Source of the DNA: Planctomycetota bacterium
GTDB taxonomy: Bacteria; Planctomycetota; Planctomycetia; Pirellulales; UBA7805
Length of the DNA: 9,179 nucleotides
Direction: 5' to 3'
Assembly (NCBI GenBank): GCA_014237955.1
Contig: JABABY010000076.1
Span: 1 to 9,179 of the forward strand
Shown: positions 1-5,721 of the stretch, piece after piece
How positions within the stretch are numbered: position 1 is the stretch's first letter
Layout of the letters: each line of letters opens with the position of its first letter
The notes under the pieces: generated by a model
Database searches by the model: none
The model's input: the letters and a program-made list of their open reading frames with translations, nothing else
Told to the model about the DNA's origin: nothing
Made by a program: the position numbers and the translations under genes

Positions 1-1
1 G

Positions 2-490
2 GACTACGAGATTATCGATGACGCATTTGTGGGCAACGAAGCGTCGGGTCCTGGATCGTTCCCTACATACGGGAAAATTACCCGCAGTGGTGACACGGCA
101 AACGAACTGGTCGTCCACCTGGCGAACGACGATACCAGCGAGGCCAATGCGCCCGCGACAGTCACGATTGAGGCTGGTCAAGCGTCTGCCACCTTTGGAA
201 TCAATGTGATTGATGACCATGATCTGGACGGAACACAGACGGTCACCTTCACAGCCACTGCCGACGGTTTCACGAGCAGCACCGCGACTCTCACCGTTAC
301 CGACAATGAAATATCGAATGTGATCATTCTCGACGACAGCGGTCTCAATTTTGCGGGCGGAAGCTTTGAGTACATCGAGAATCCGGCCGCCCCCGGGTAT
401 CAAACCGGCTGGCACCGCAAGCTCCCCGAGGATGGCAGTGGCACGGCAACCTGGTGGATCAGGGGTGTCGGCCTTACCGACGGCAGATAG
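2..490 (+). CDS. 3' end of Calx-beta / golvesin-like surface protein (5' partial)
   Basis: The reading frame is open at the left edge and stops at TAG 488-490, giving about 162 visible residues. The first ~105 residues resemble a Calx-beta repeat: a GNEASGPG segment, alternating hydrophobic strands, the DDHDLDGTQTVTFTA strand and the closing LTVTDNE motif. In this family such repeats bind calcium and occur in tandem in large secreted adhesins or cell-surface proteins. The remainder starts a second domain (VIILDDSGLNFAGGSFEY, later GYQTGWH and GSGTATWW) that matches the start of the golvesin C-terminal / xanthan-lyase CBD-like domain often found at the end of planctomycete surface proteins. 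The stop falls in the middle of this domain, and its expected continuation can be read just downstream in another frame. The protein is therefore probably truncated. The role in adhesion or surface structure is inferred from the domains only. Confidence 0.75.
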   Translation, partial: DYEIIDDAFVGNEASGPGSFPTYGKITRSGDTANELVVHLANDDTSEANAPATVTIEAGQASATFGINVIDDHDLDGTQTVTFTATADGFTSSTATLTVTDNEISNVIILDDSGLNFAGGSFEYIENPAAPGYQTGWHRKLPEDGSGTATWWIRGVGLTDGR

Positions 491-618
491 GAGGCTGCCA
501 CGACATGACTGACCAGAACCAAATCCCCACCAACAAGTCGTGGTCGCTGGCCACACCTGCGCCGGGAAAACTCAACTTTTTTGCATCATCGCGGTGTTTT
601 CATACAATGAACTTGTGA
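350..618 (+). pseudogene. Disrupted golvesin-like C-terminal domain (nonsense plus frameshift)
   Basis: A golvesin-like domain normally runs on as G-L-x-x-G-x-Y-x-V/A-x-x-T-W-T-x-x-x-N-x-x-T-N. Here the frame reads GLTDGR, then TAG (488-490) where a tyrosine is expected, then EAATT, then TGA at 506-508. If one base is restored after 507, the codon becomes TGG and the frame continues as W-TDQNQIPTNKSWSLATPAP, open until TGA 616-618. Two lesions within 20 bases, with family-like sequence on both sides, indicate a decayed 3' end. Sequencing error is the alternative, but it would need two independent errors. After the SLAT residues no further resemblance to the domain is visible. Confidence 0.6.
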
Positions 619-758
619 TTTAACTTTTAAACCCCGGTGTGGGCGCTGACGCATGAACCCACCCGTGGCTGACAAGAAAACAGACATCCTCCGAATCGCC
701 GGGGCGCTTATTGACCTTTCTAGTGTGGCCCAGTTTCCGTCGTAGAGGTACGGTGGAG

Positions 759-1853
759 ATGCCACGCAGATCAAAAATGACCACAAACCTCGAACCATTA
801 TCTCGAGAGCCCAATGATGCCAGCTTAGAAACGGAAGTTCGTAGTCTGTGGCAAGGTCGTATCTGCAAAGGAGTGTGTGTCGCGGCAATCCTGATGTGCG
901 TTTTAGGATCGCTTATTTATTTGACGCGTCCGGACAGTTTCGCGGCGATCACAGTGTTCCCACCTTGGGTATGGAGTATTCCCGGCCTGGGCATAGCGTG
1001 GTTCGCAAGAAAGCAGGCGCGACGTTATGCGTTTTGTACAGGTTTGGTTTGGATATTGTTCCTATTCACATTCATTGATCAGCCCACCGCGATGGTTGGA
1101 CTTCTCTACCGTCGTTTTCCCGATCCAATCTGGCAGCAGACACCCACAAATCAACGCATACGCGTTATTACCCTAAACTGTGGTAGTGGCGGTATTGCAT
1201 CAGCGCGCGAAGCGATATCGTTCAAGCCAAACCTTCTTCTTTTGCAGGAACCGCCAAACACCATTGCGATTCAGAAATTGGCACAAGAGCTTTTTGGTGA
1301 CAATTCAAACTATTTGGCCGGAATCGACACGTCGATCATCGCTGACGGAAAAGTCATCCGTAAGGCAAAAACCCGTCACAGAGATCTTTATTCAGTACAC
1401 GCTAGAGTTGAATTAACAAATGGTATTGCGATGGAAGTCATCAGCCTGCGACTTGAACCGCCTATCGTTCGGATCGACCTCTGGTCCCCTGATTGTTGGA
1501 TAGCGCAGACGGACAACCGTCGTGTGCGGCGCAAGCAGATCGATGCCATTGCAGAACGGATTTCATCAACAGATGTCGCCACACCTTTGATCGTTGGTGG
1601 AGACTTCAATGCGCCTCCTGGCGATGCAATCTTCGATAATTTGGAGCCTCGTCTGTCTGACGCATTTGAGGTGGCTGGCCTAGGATTGGGGCACACGATT
1701 ACAAATATTGCACCATTCTCTCGTATCGATCAGGTGTGGATCAGCGAGCACTGGGCTGCGCATACCGTTGTTTCGCGCAAGACCATCCATTCAGACCATC
1801 GTATGGTTGTCGTGGATCTTACTGTTCGGGGAAGTAGCCATGCACTGGATTGA
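759..1853 (+). CDS. Membrane-anchored endonuclease/exonuclease/phosphatase family protein
   Basis: The protein has 364 residues. The chosen ATG at 759 has an AGAGG Shine-Dalgarno at 744-748; an in-frame TTG at 711 and an ATG at 777 are weaker alternatives. Three hydrophobic stretches at about residues 38-55, 62-82 and 90-106 should anchor it in the membrane. The rest, from about 133, is an EEP (DNase I/APE1-like) domain. It has LNCG with metal-binding N140, QEP with E164, GGDFNAPP with D282 and N284, RID with D324 and SDH with D346 and H347. All core catalytic positions of the fold are therefore present, so a metal-dependent phosphodiesterase or phosphatase is likely. Family members act on nucleic acids, phosphoinositides or sphingolipids, and the substrate cannot be told from sequence. 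With three membrane segments the catalytic domain is more likely outside the cytoplasm, but this is not settled. No operon partner is visible: 219 bases separate it from the next gene. Confidence 0.85.
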   Translation: MPRRSKMTTNLEPLSREPNDASLETEVRSLWQGRICKGVCVAAILMCVLGSLIYLTRPDSFAAITVFPPWVWSIPGLGIAWFARKQARRYAFCTGLVWILFLFTFIDQPTAMVGLLYRRFPDPIWQQTPTNQRIRVITLNCGSGGIASAREAISFKPNLLLLQEPPNTIAIQKLAQELFGDNSNYLAGIDTSIIADGKVIRKAKTRHRDLYSVHARVELTNGIAMEVISLRLEPPIVRIDLWSPDCWIAQTDNRRVRRKQIDAIAERISSTDVATPLIVGGDFNAPPGDAIFDNLEPRLSDAFEVAGLGLGHTITNIAPFSRIDQVWISEHWAAHTVVSRKTIHSDHRMVVVDLTVRGSSHALD

Positions 1854-2072
1854 GAATGGGTTGACTTTTTCCTCGCCAACAAATCCCGGCGGTAAAGAAG
1901 TCAGCCGCAAAAAGTTCTACGGGGCGGGATAAGGTGCAAAGAGGACAGCTCCTTTTCAGGCACCGCCGCACCTGCGCCCCCTTCCCCCTCGATGTTCGGC
2001 ACCCGATCTCTGGAACAATCGTGGCGATCATGTATATTTCGGGCAGAAGGTCTGTCACAAGGAACACAAGTT
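1854..2072 (+). other. Spacer between EEP gene and M28 peptidase gene
   Basis: No gene is supported here. TGACTT and AAGTCA arms flank a long loop soon after the EEP stop codon, and an AAAGAG/CTCCTTT hairpin lies near 1938-1955. Either could be a weak terminator, but neither is a canonical GC stem followed by a T-run. An ATG at 1992 opens the downstream frame but has no ribosome binding site and would place about 27 unrelated residues before the signal peptide. Confidence 0.4.
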
Positions 2073-2075
2073 TTG
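2059..2075 (+). promoter_or_regulatory. Ribosome binding site deciding a TTG start (M28 peptidase)
   Basis: AAGGA at 2059-2063 is nine bases from TTG at 2073-2075. It is the only good ribosome binding site near the start of this frame. It gives a compact signal peptide, whereas the upstream ATG at 1992 has only a pyrimidine-rich leader. Confidence 0.65.
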
Positions 2076-3143
2076 GTCGAATCCTGGTTCGGTTTTTCGC
2101 GGCTCACGATCGGGCTGCTCATCACACTGATCGCTGTGTCGGTTGCAGATGCACAGCGCGGTTTTGGGTTCGGAAAAAGAAATCGACGCTCTTCACAAGG
2201 AAACAGTTCGATGGCGCTGACCGAAATGCCGGGCGAAAGTTATCGCGGCCCGCTGCCCGAACTCACCGCAACGCAAGTCAAGCTTCGTAACGCACTCAAA
2301 AGCGACCTGACCCGGATCGCAGGTGTGATCGGTGAGCGGAACGTGCAGCACCCCGAAAACTATGCGGCCGCCGCGCTGTTTCTGGAAAAATCGCTCGGGG
2401 AAATGGGCTACGACGTCGAGCGGCAAGAGTATCGCGCCGGCGGGCAGGCCTGCGTGAACCTCTCGGCCACGGTCGCGGGTGGCGATCGGGCAGACCAAAT
2501 CGTCGTGGTCGGTGCCCACTACGACTCGCTCAGCGGCACACCCGGGGCGAACGATAACGGTACTGGCGTGGTGGCCACCCTGGCCCTCGCACGGATGTTT
2601 GCCAAGCAAAAGCCACAGCGGACGCTGCGATTGGTTTTTTTTGCCAATGAAGAGTCGCCTTATTTTCAAACCTCGCAGATGGGTTCGCTCGTGTATGCCA
2701 AGGCGTGCCGCGCAAAGAATGAAAATATCGTGGCCATGCTGAGCCTCGAAACGATCGGCTACTATTCCGATGCAAAGAACAGCCAACAGTACCCGTCTTC
2801 ACTGAGTGCAGCTTATCCAAGCACTGGTAACTTCATTGGCTTTGTGGGTAACGTCGAATCAAAAAATTTAGTCGCCCAATGCATCGATTCCTTTCGCAAG
2901 CATGCAAAGTTTCCGTCGGAGGGGGGGGCCCTGCCCGGTAATATTGACGGTGTGGGTTGGTCGGATCACTGGGCATTTTGGCAGGCCAACTATCCGGCGA
3001 TCATGGTGACCGATACGGCGCCCTTCCGCTATCCGCACTATCACAAGGCGAGCGACACGATCGACAAGGTCGACTACGAGAGCATGGCCCGCGTCGTGAC
3101 CGGCCTCGAAGCAGTGGTGGCCGATTTGCTCAACGCGAATTAA
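2073..3143 (+). CDS. Secreted M28-family zinc metallopeptidase
   Basis: The protein has 356 residues from a TTG start at 2073. That start is preferred because AAGGA (2059-2063) lies nine bases upstream and the protein then begins with a normal signal peptide: a basic residue at R10, a hydrophobic core at residues 11-24 and an ADA/Q cleavage site at 25-28. The mature part has the M28 aminopeptidase-like arrangement. H149 in HYDS and bridging D161 in GANDNGTG come first, followed by the catalytic/zinc pair E193-E194 in NEE, an acidic ligand E226 in LETIG, and H324 in PHYHKASDT. All five metal sites can be assigned. Such enzymes remove N-terminal residues from peptides outside the cytoplasm. A basic, glycine-rich linker (residues 29-46) follows the cleavage site. 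The deaminase gene begins 93 bases downstream on the same strand, so cotranscription is possible but not shown. The exact substrate is unknown. Confidence 0.9.
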   Translation: MVESWFGFSRLTIGLLITLIAVSVADAQRGFGFGKRNRRSSQGNSSMALTEMPGESYRGPLPELTATQVKLRNALKSDLTRIAGVIGERNVQHPENYAAAALFLEKSLGEMGYDVERQEYRAGGQACVNLSATVAGGDRADQIVVVGAHYDSLSGTPGANDNGTGVVATLALARMFAKQKPQRTLRLVFFANEESPYFQTSQMGSLVYAKACRAKNENIVAMLSLETIGYYSDAKNSQQYPSSLSAAYPSTGNFIGFVGNVESKNLVAQCIDSFRKHAKFPSEGGALPGNIDGVGWSDHWAFWQANYPAIMVTDTAPFRYPHYHKASDTIDKVDYESMARVVTGLEAVVADLLNAN

Positions 3144-3236
3144 GTGCGATGCCCGCAGCCAGCGGTTCGCTTCATGGCAAAGTCGTGGTACGATTTCGAT
3201 CACCACCCCATTCCATTGTGACACAACGAGGACCCG

Positions 3237-3764
3237 ATGAGCCACGATCGCGACCTGATCCAGCGGGTGATCCAACTCGCAACAGAAAATGTGCGGCAAG
3301 GCGGTCGGCCCTTTGCCTGCGTGATTGCCGAGAGCCGCAGCGGAGAAATTTTGGCCGAAGCGGCCAACGCCGTCGCTCAGACGGGCGATCCCACGGCCCA
3401 CGCGGAAATGCTCGCCATTCGCCAGGCAAGCCAAACACTACGCACCGCCAACCAACCGGTCGACGGCACCAACGGTACCGCCGGAGAGGATATGGCCGGC
3501 TACACGTTTTATATCCTCACGGTCCCCTGCACAATGTGCATGACGGCCATGGAGTATAGCGGGCCCGATCGCCTGGTCTATGCCACCACGCGGAAAGAAT
3601 ACGCAGAGTTTTATCGAGATGACCGTCGTCATTTTGCCATGGAAACGCTGACCGCCGCCACCGAACTGATCATCGCCCAGAGCAAGTTGCCGGTCGAGCA
3701 TTGCCCGCACCCGGAGTCGCTTGCGGTCTATCGGCTCTGGCAAGAGCTGAACGACCCGCAATAA
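3237..3764 (+). CDS. Cytidine/guanine deaminase-fold nucleoside deaminase
   Basis: The protein has 175 residues. The ATG is preceded by GAGG (3228-3231) at a five-base spacing. The zinc site of the cytidine-deaminase superfamily is complete: PTAHAEM gives zinc ligand H55 and proton-shuttling E57, and VPCTMC gives ligands C98 and C101. The N-terminal GGRPFACVI strand and the central HAE block resemble GuaD/TadA-like nucleoside deaminases rather than the compact Cdd type. An insertion at about residues 70-88 separates the two zinc motifs more than in GuaD, and the usual EPCPMC is VPCTMC. The likely reaction is hydrolytic deamination of a purine or pyrimidine base or nucleoside in the cytoplasm. 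Guanine deaminase is the nearest guess, but the substrate is not proven. TadA is less likely because of the insertion and the altered second motif. Confidence 0.85.
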   Translation: MSHDRDLIQRVIQLATENVRQGGRPFACVIAESRSGEILAEAANAVAQTGDPTAHAEMLAIRQASQTLRTANQPVDGTNGTAGEDMAGYTFYILTVPCTMCMTAMEYSGPDRLVYATTRKEYAEFYRDDRRHFAMETLTAATELIIAQSKLPVEHCPHPESLAVYRLWQELNDPQ

Positions 3765-4107
3765 GGAAATCCGACCGCTGCCACCTGAAAACGTTCCGGC
3801 CGGCGGCGCAAAATCATGTTCGCTGCTCCGGCATAGCCGGGGGTTCATACCGGTTTGGCCGCCGGTCCCGCGCGGCAAAACTGCATAGCAATCGTTGTTG
3901 TGCCGCTGAAAAATCCTCAGCAGTCGTCCCCATCGCCTACCGGCAACCCGCGCACAAAGAGTCTTGTCACCGTTTTTTCTGCGTTACTGCTCTGAACATA
4001 TTGTGGTTCGGTCTTTGAAAACACTCTGCTACAATCTTCGACTTCGGATTCGGAACCGGTTCAGTTTTTCCAAAGCTGCGTGGGACGGATTTGTAAAGGA
4101 TACTCAA
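3765..4107 (+). other. Spacer with two small hairpins before the methyltransferase gene
   Basis: No gene is supported. A GC-rich inverted repeat CTCCGGC (3826-3832) / GCCGGGG (3836-3842) forms a seven-pair stem with an ATA loop and one G-U pair. It may end the deaminase transcript, although no T-run follows directly. A second hairpin, GCTGA (3905-3909) / TCAGC (3917-3921), lies further on. Base composition becomes visibly A/T-richer from about 3960. The promoter candidate at 4007-4035 lies at the end of this stretch. Confidence 0.45.
4007..4035 (+). promoter_or_regulatory. Candidate extended -10 promoter for the FkbM-like gene
   Basis: TACAAT at 4030-4035 is preceded by TGC, forming an extended -10 element. 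A poor -35 candidate TTCGGT lies at 4007-4012 with a 17-base spacer. The site is about 70 bases upstream of the ATG at 4108. It is supported only by resemblance to the sigma-70 consensus. Confidence 0.35.
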
Positions 4108-4941
4108 ATGAAACAGGCCCTCAGGAGTTTTGCTTGTGCTCTTGCACATCATCTCTTCAGGGTTGATGTGCGCAAGGCAGGGAAAACCTTTGCGGCACCA
4201 CCAACGAAGAAAGAAGCGATCGAGTCTTTGTTAGATGCTCTCTCGCCTGTTGTCCCCCAATGCGCGATGATGCGACTTGGTCCTAATCGGGATGGTGGCT
4301 ATGTCCTGCCAGATGACCTTGATGGCATTGCCGCATGTTTTTCACCTGGCGTGAGTAATATCTCAGGATTTGAATTGGAGTGCGCCGAGCGGGGAATGGA
4401 GGTTTTTATGGCCGACAAGTCTGTCGATCACCCGAACGAGCAACACGCACACTTCCATTTTTTGAAAAAGTATATTGGTGCGACAACAAACGACGATTTT
4501 ATTACACTCGATCAATGGGTGGCGGATTCGGGATTGACTCCGGGAAGCGACTTATTGCTTCAGATGGATATCGAAGGGTCCGAATGGGAAACATTGCTTT
4601 CGGTCTCCGATGCGTTGCTGCGGAGATGTCGGATTCTTGTCATGGAGTTCCACTCTCTTGACCAACTTTGGAACCAACCCTTCTACTCAATCGTATCGCG
4701 GGCGTTCCTTAAAGTGTTGCAAACCCACAGATGTGTCCACATCCATCCTAACAACTGTTGTAAATCGATTCGCTATTTGGGTCTCGAAATTCCACCAATA
4801 ATGGAATTTACCTTTTTGAGAAAAGATCGCATCAAAGAATGTCACGACGCCACGTCGTTTCCGCATCCCTTAGATGTGGACAACGCAAAGCATCCTACCC
4901 TCGTTTTACCCAAGTGTTGGTATCGAATGTCTCAGGAATGA
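4108..4941 (+). CDS. FkbM-family SAM-dependent methyltransferase
   Basis: The protein has 277 residues. The ATG at 4108 follows AAGGA (4096-4100) at a seven-base spacing, which rules out the upstream TTG at 3964. The core resembles Methyltransf_21/FkbM proteins. It has RLGPNRDGGYVLPDDL (about residues 56-71), CFSPGVSNISGFE (77-89, the SAM-binding region), EVFMADKSVD (98-107) and the hallmark MDIEGSEWE at 153-161. RILVMEFHSL follows. FkbM-type enzymes usually O-methylate sugars or other hydroxyls, and many are encoded in polysaccharide loci. The nearby glycosyltransferase fits that role, but they are separated by 767 bases and need not share a transcript. No signal peptide or membrane segment is seen, so the enzyme should be cytoplasmic. 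The gene is visibly A/T-richer than the deaminase before it, suggesting accessory or acquired DNA. The acceptor is unknown. Confidence 0.82.
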   Translation: MKQALRSFACALAHHLFRVDVRKAGKTFAAPPTKKEAIESLLDALSPVVPQCAMMRLGPNRDGGYVLPDDLDGIAACFSPGVSNISGFELECAERGMEVFMADKSVDHPNEQHAHFHFLKKYIGATTNDDFITLDQWVADSGLTPGSDLLLQMDIEGSEWETLLSVSDALLRRCRILVMEFHSLDQLWNQPFYSIVSRAFLKVLQTHRCVHIHPNNCCKSIRYLGLEIPPIMEFTFLRKDRIKECHDATSFPHPLDVDNAKHPTLVLPKCWYRMSQE

Positions 4942-4967
4942 TCGGAATCGACTTCCTCGCGACACAC

Positions 4968-4995
4968 CCTGTCTTTTCGCTAAGCTTAAAACAGG
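4968..4995 (+). terminator. Possible terminator hairpin after the FkbM-like gene
   Basis: CCTGT-C-TTT(T) starting at 4968 pairs with AAAACAGG ending at 4995, leaving a short loop and one bulged C. It starts 27 bases after the stop codon. There is no clean T-run after the stem, so termination is only a suggestion. Confidence 0.35.
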
Positions 4996-5000
4996 CAAAG

Positions 5001-5069
5001 AGACACCACTCTCTGGAGTGTCTGGGCCGGAAGGAACAATAGACGCTTTGCGTCGCCTTCCCGGTGGCC
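5001..5069. repeat. Consecutive inverted repeats (composite stem-loop)
   Basis: AGACAC (5001-5006) pairs with GTGTCT (5018-5023). GGAAGG (5029-5034) pairs with CCTTCC (5056-5061), extended by CC/GG and GG/CC pairs out to 5025 and 5069 with small bulges. This second stem encloses a perfect inner hairpin GACGC-TTT-GCGTC (5042-5054). The nesting suggests a folded RNA or a palindromic intergenic element. Function is unknown. Confidence 0.5.
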
Positions 5070-5292
5070 GCAACATGTCGGTCCAAAAAAGAAGTAGCGG
5101 CGAAGGGACTCGGGCTACGTGTTGAATTTCAGGGAAGAATCTATGTTCTCAGAAAAGCTGGGGACTCACTGGGGATTTTTCATAATACATGGACCGCTAG
5201 CGGCAACGCCTAATGGCCGAAACAGCAATGTCAGATTTTAAGTTAACGTTGGGTGACTCGGGCCACGGGTGAGCATCTTTAGCCACGCCTAC

Positions 5293-5320
5293 CGTCGCCT
5301 GCTTCGCGGTAGCAGGGACG
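5293..5320. repeat. Bulged ten-pair inverted repeat
   Basis: CGTC (5293-5296) and CCTGCT (5298-5303) pair with AGCAGG (5311-5316) and GACG (5317-5320). There is one bulged G and a seven-base TCGCGGT loop. The stem is strong, but no clear T-run follows on either strand. Confidence 0.5.
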
Positions 5321-5325
5321 ATCAA

Positions 5326-5343
5326 AACTCTTTGCGGCTTACT
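5326..5343. repeat. 18-base direct repeat, copy 1
   Basis: AACTCTTTGCGGCTTACT matches the copy at 7112-7129 in 17 of 18 bases (T versus A at position 8). It directly follows the bulged stem-loop. No extension of the match was seen on either side. Confidence 0.55.
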
Positions 5344-5558
5344 ATTGTGCCATCCCGTTAATGAGTCTTATGAAAAGGTTGGCCGTTGTATGCCACAAAC
5401 ATGAAAGCCAACTCACATATCATTTTTCCAACAGGACTGTTTTTTACTGTCGCCCTCACCCTAAATGGTGGACATCTCAATAATATACGCAGCCACGAAG
5501 TTCTTTAAATCTCTTGTTCTCTTTATGTTCGAAAATCCGCAATAAATATTTAAGGAAA

Positions 5559-5593
5559 ACAAATGATTTCAACTTTTAGGGCGCATCATTTGT
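5559..5593. promoter_or_regulatory. Nine-base inverted repeat in the glycosyltransferase leader
   Basis: ACAAATGAT (5559-5567) and ATCATTTGT (5585-5593) are perfect inverted copies 17 bases apart. They could be an operator or an RNA hairpin. The left arm contains the ATG of the small ORF at 5563, and AAGGA (5552-5556) lies just outside the arm, so folding would hide that start. Confidence 0.45.
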
Positions 5594-5721
5594 CCGCCAG
5601 GGGGGCTAGAATAACTGTTTGGCAAATTCTTGATTTTTTGGGCAGTTCTCTCGAGTTGTTGTGTAATCGGGATCTTTTGTCTCATAAGCCTTTTAGAGGT
5701 GATCCGCTTTGCGCACTGTAG
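5563..5721 (+). CDS. Possible 52-codon leader ORF overlapping the glycosyltransferase start
   Basis: An ATG at 5563 with AAGGA six bases upstream opens a 52-residue frame ending at TAG 5719-5721. This is 13 bases inside the glycosyltransferase gene, in a different frame. The peptide starts MISTFRAHHLSARGARITVW and resembles no family I know. It has no signal peptide and no obvious domain. In favour are the good ribosome binding site and the overlap, which would allow translational coupling. Against it are the lack of similarity and a candidate -10 element (5607-5612) inside the frame. It may be a regulatory leader, a remnant or chance. Confidence 0.3.
   Translation: MISTFRAHHLSARGARITVWQILDFLGSSLELLCNRDLLSHKPFRGDPLCAL
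5607..5612 (+). promoter_or_regulatory. Candidate -10 element for the glycosyltransferase gene
   Basis: TAGAAT at 5607-5612 lies 97 bases upstream of the TTG start. No good -35 box is seen at the usual spacing, so this is weak. Confidence 0.25.
5695..5711 (+). promoter_or_regulatory. Strong ribosome binding site deciding a TTG start (glycosyltransferase)
   Basis: AGAGGTGATC begins at 5695 and closely matches the 16S-complementary AAGGAGGTGATC. AGAGGTG ends seven bases before TTG 5709-5711. The resulting N-terminus, MRTVVLTSLFPTPG, is where GT4 enzymes normally begin. Confidence 0.75.

Larger units (their letters stand above)
4942..5562 (+). other. Long spacer rich in inverted repeats, no clear gene
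   Basis: I see no convincing protein gene. Tiny frames exist: 5143-5241 (32 codons, AGGGA seven bases upstream) and 5361-5483 (40 codons, no ribosome binding site). Neither resembles a known family. The stretch holds a chain of hairpins at 4968-5069, a perfect palindrome CCGCTAGCGG at 5194-5203, and a bulged ten-pair stem at 5293-5320. It also holds GTTGGC (5378-5383) / GCCAAC (5407-5412) and one copy of an 18-base repeat at 5326-5343. GACTCGGGC occurs twice (5107-5115 and 5255-5263), each followed by a similar YACGKGT. From about 5400 the sequence becomes strongly A/T-rich. It could be a decayed gene region, a structured transcript end or part of an interspersed repeat. Confidence 0.45.

Noticed and set aside
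711..758. TTG-started N-terminal extension of the EEP protein
   Set aside because: There is no ribosome binding site before 711, whereas ATG 759 has AGAGG at suitable distance.
2193..2786. 197-codon minus-strand frame opposite the M28 gene
   Set aside because: It is entirely antisense to a gene with complete catalytic motifs, has no recognisable domain, and is a usual shadow frame in GC-rich DNA.
2868..3434. 188-codon minus-strand frame spanning the M28 end and deaminase start
   Set aside because: It is antisense to two well-supported genes and has no domain signature.
2957..3559. 200-codon plus-strand frame across the M28/deaminase junction
   Set aside because: It is out of frame with both real genes, with arginine-rich low-complexity composition typical of a shadow.
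3964..4107. Upstream TTG start for the FkbM-like protein
   Set aside because: ATG 4108 has AAGGA at seven bases, and the extension contains the candidate promoter and no conserved residues.
5025..5075. Integron attC-like recombination site
   Set aside because: There is a folded palindrome, but the required RYYYAAC/GTTRRRY core pair is not present.
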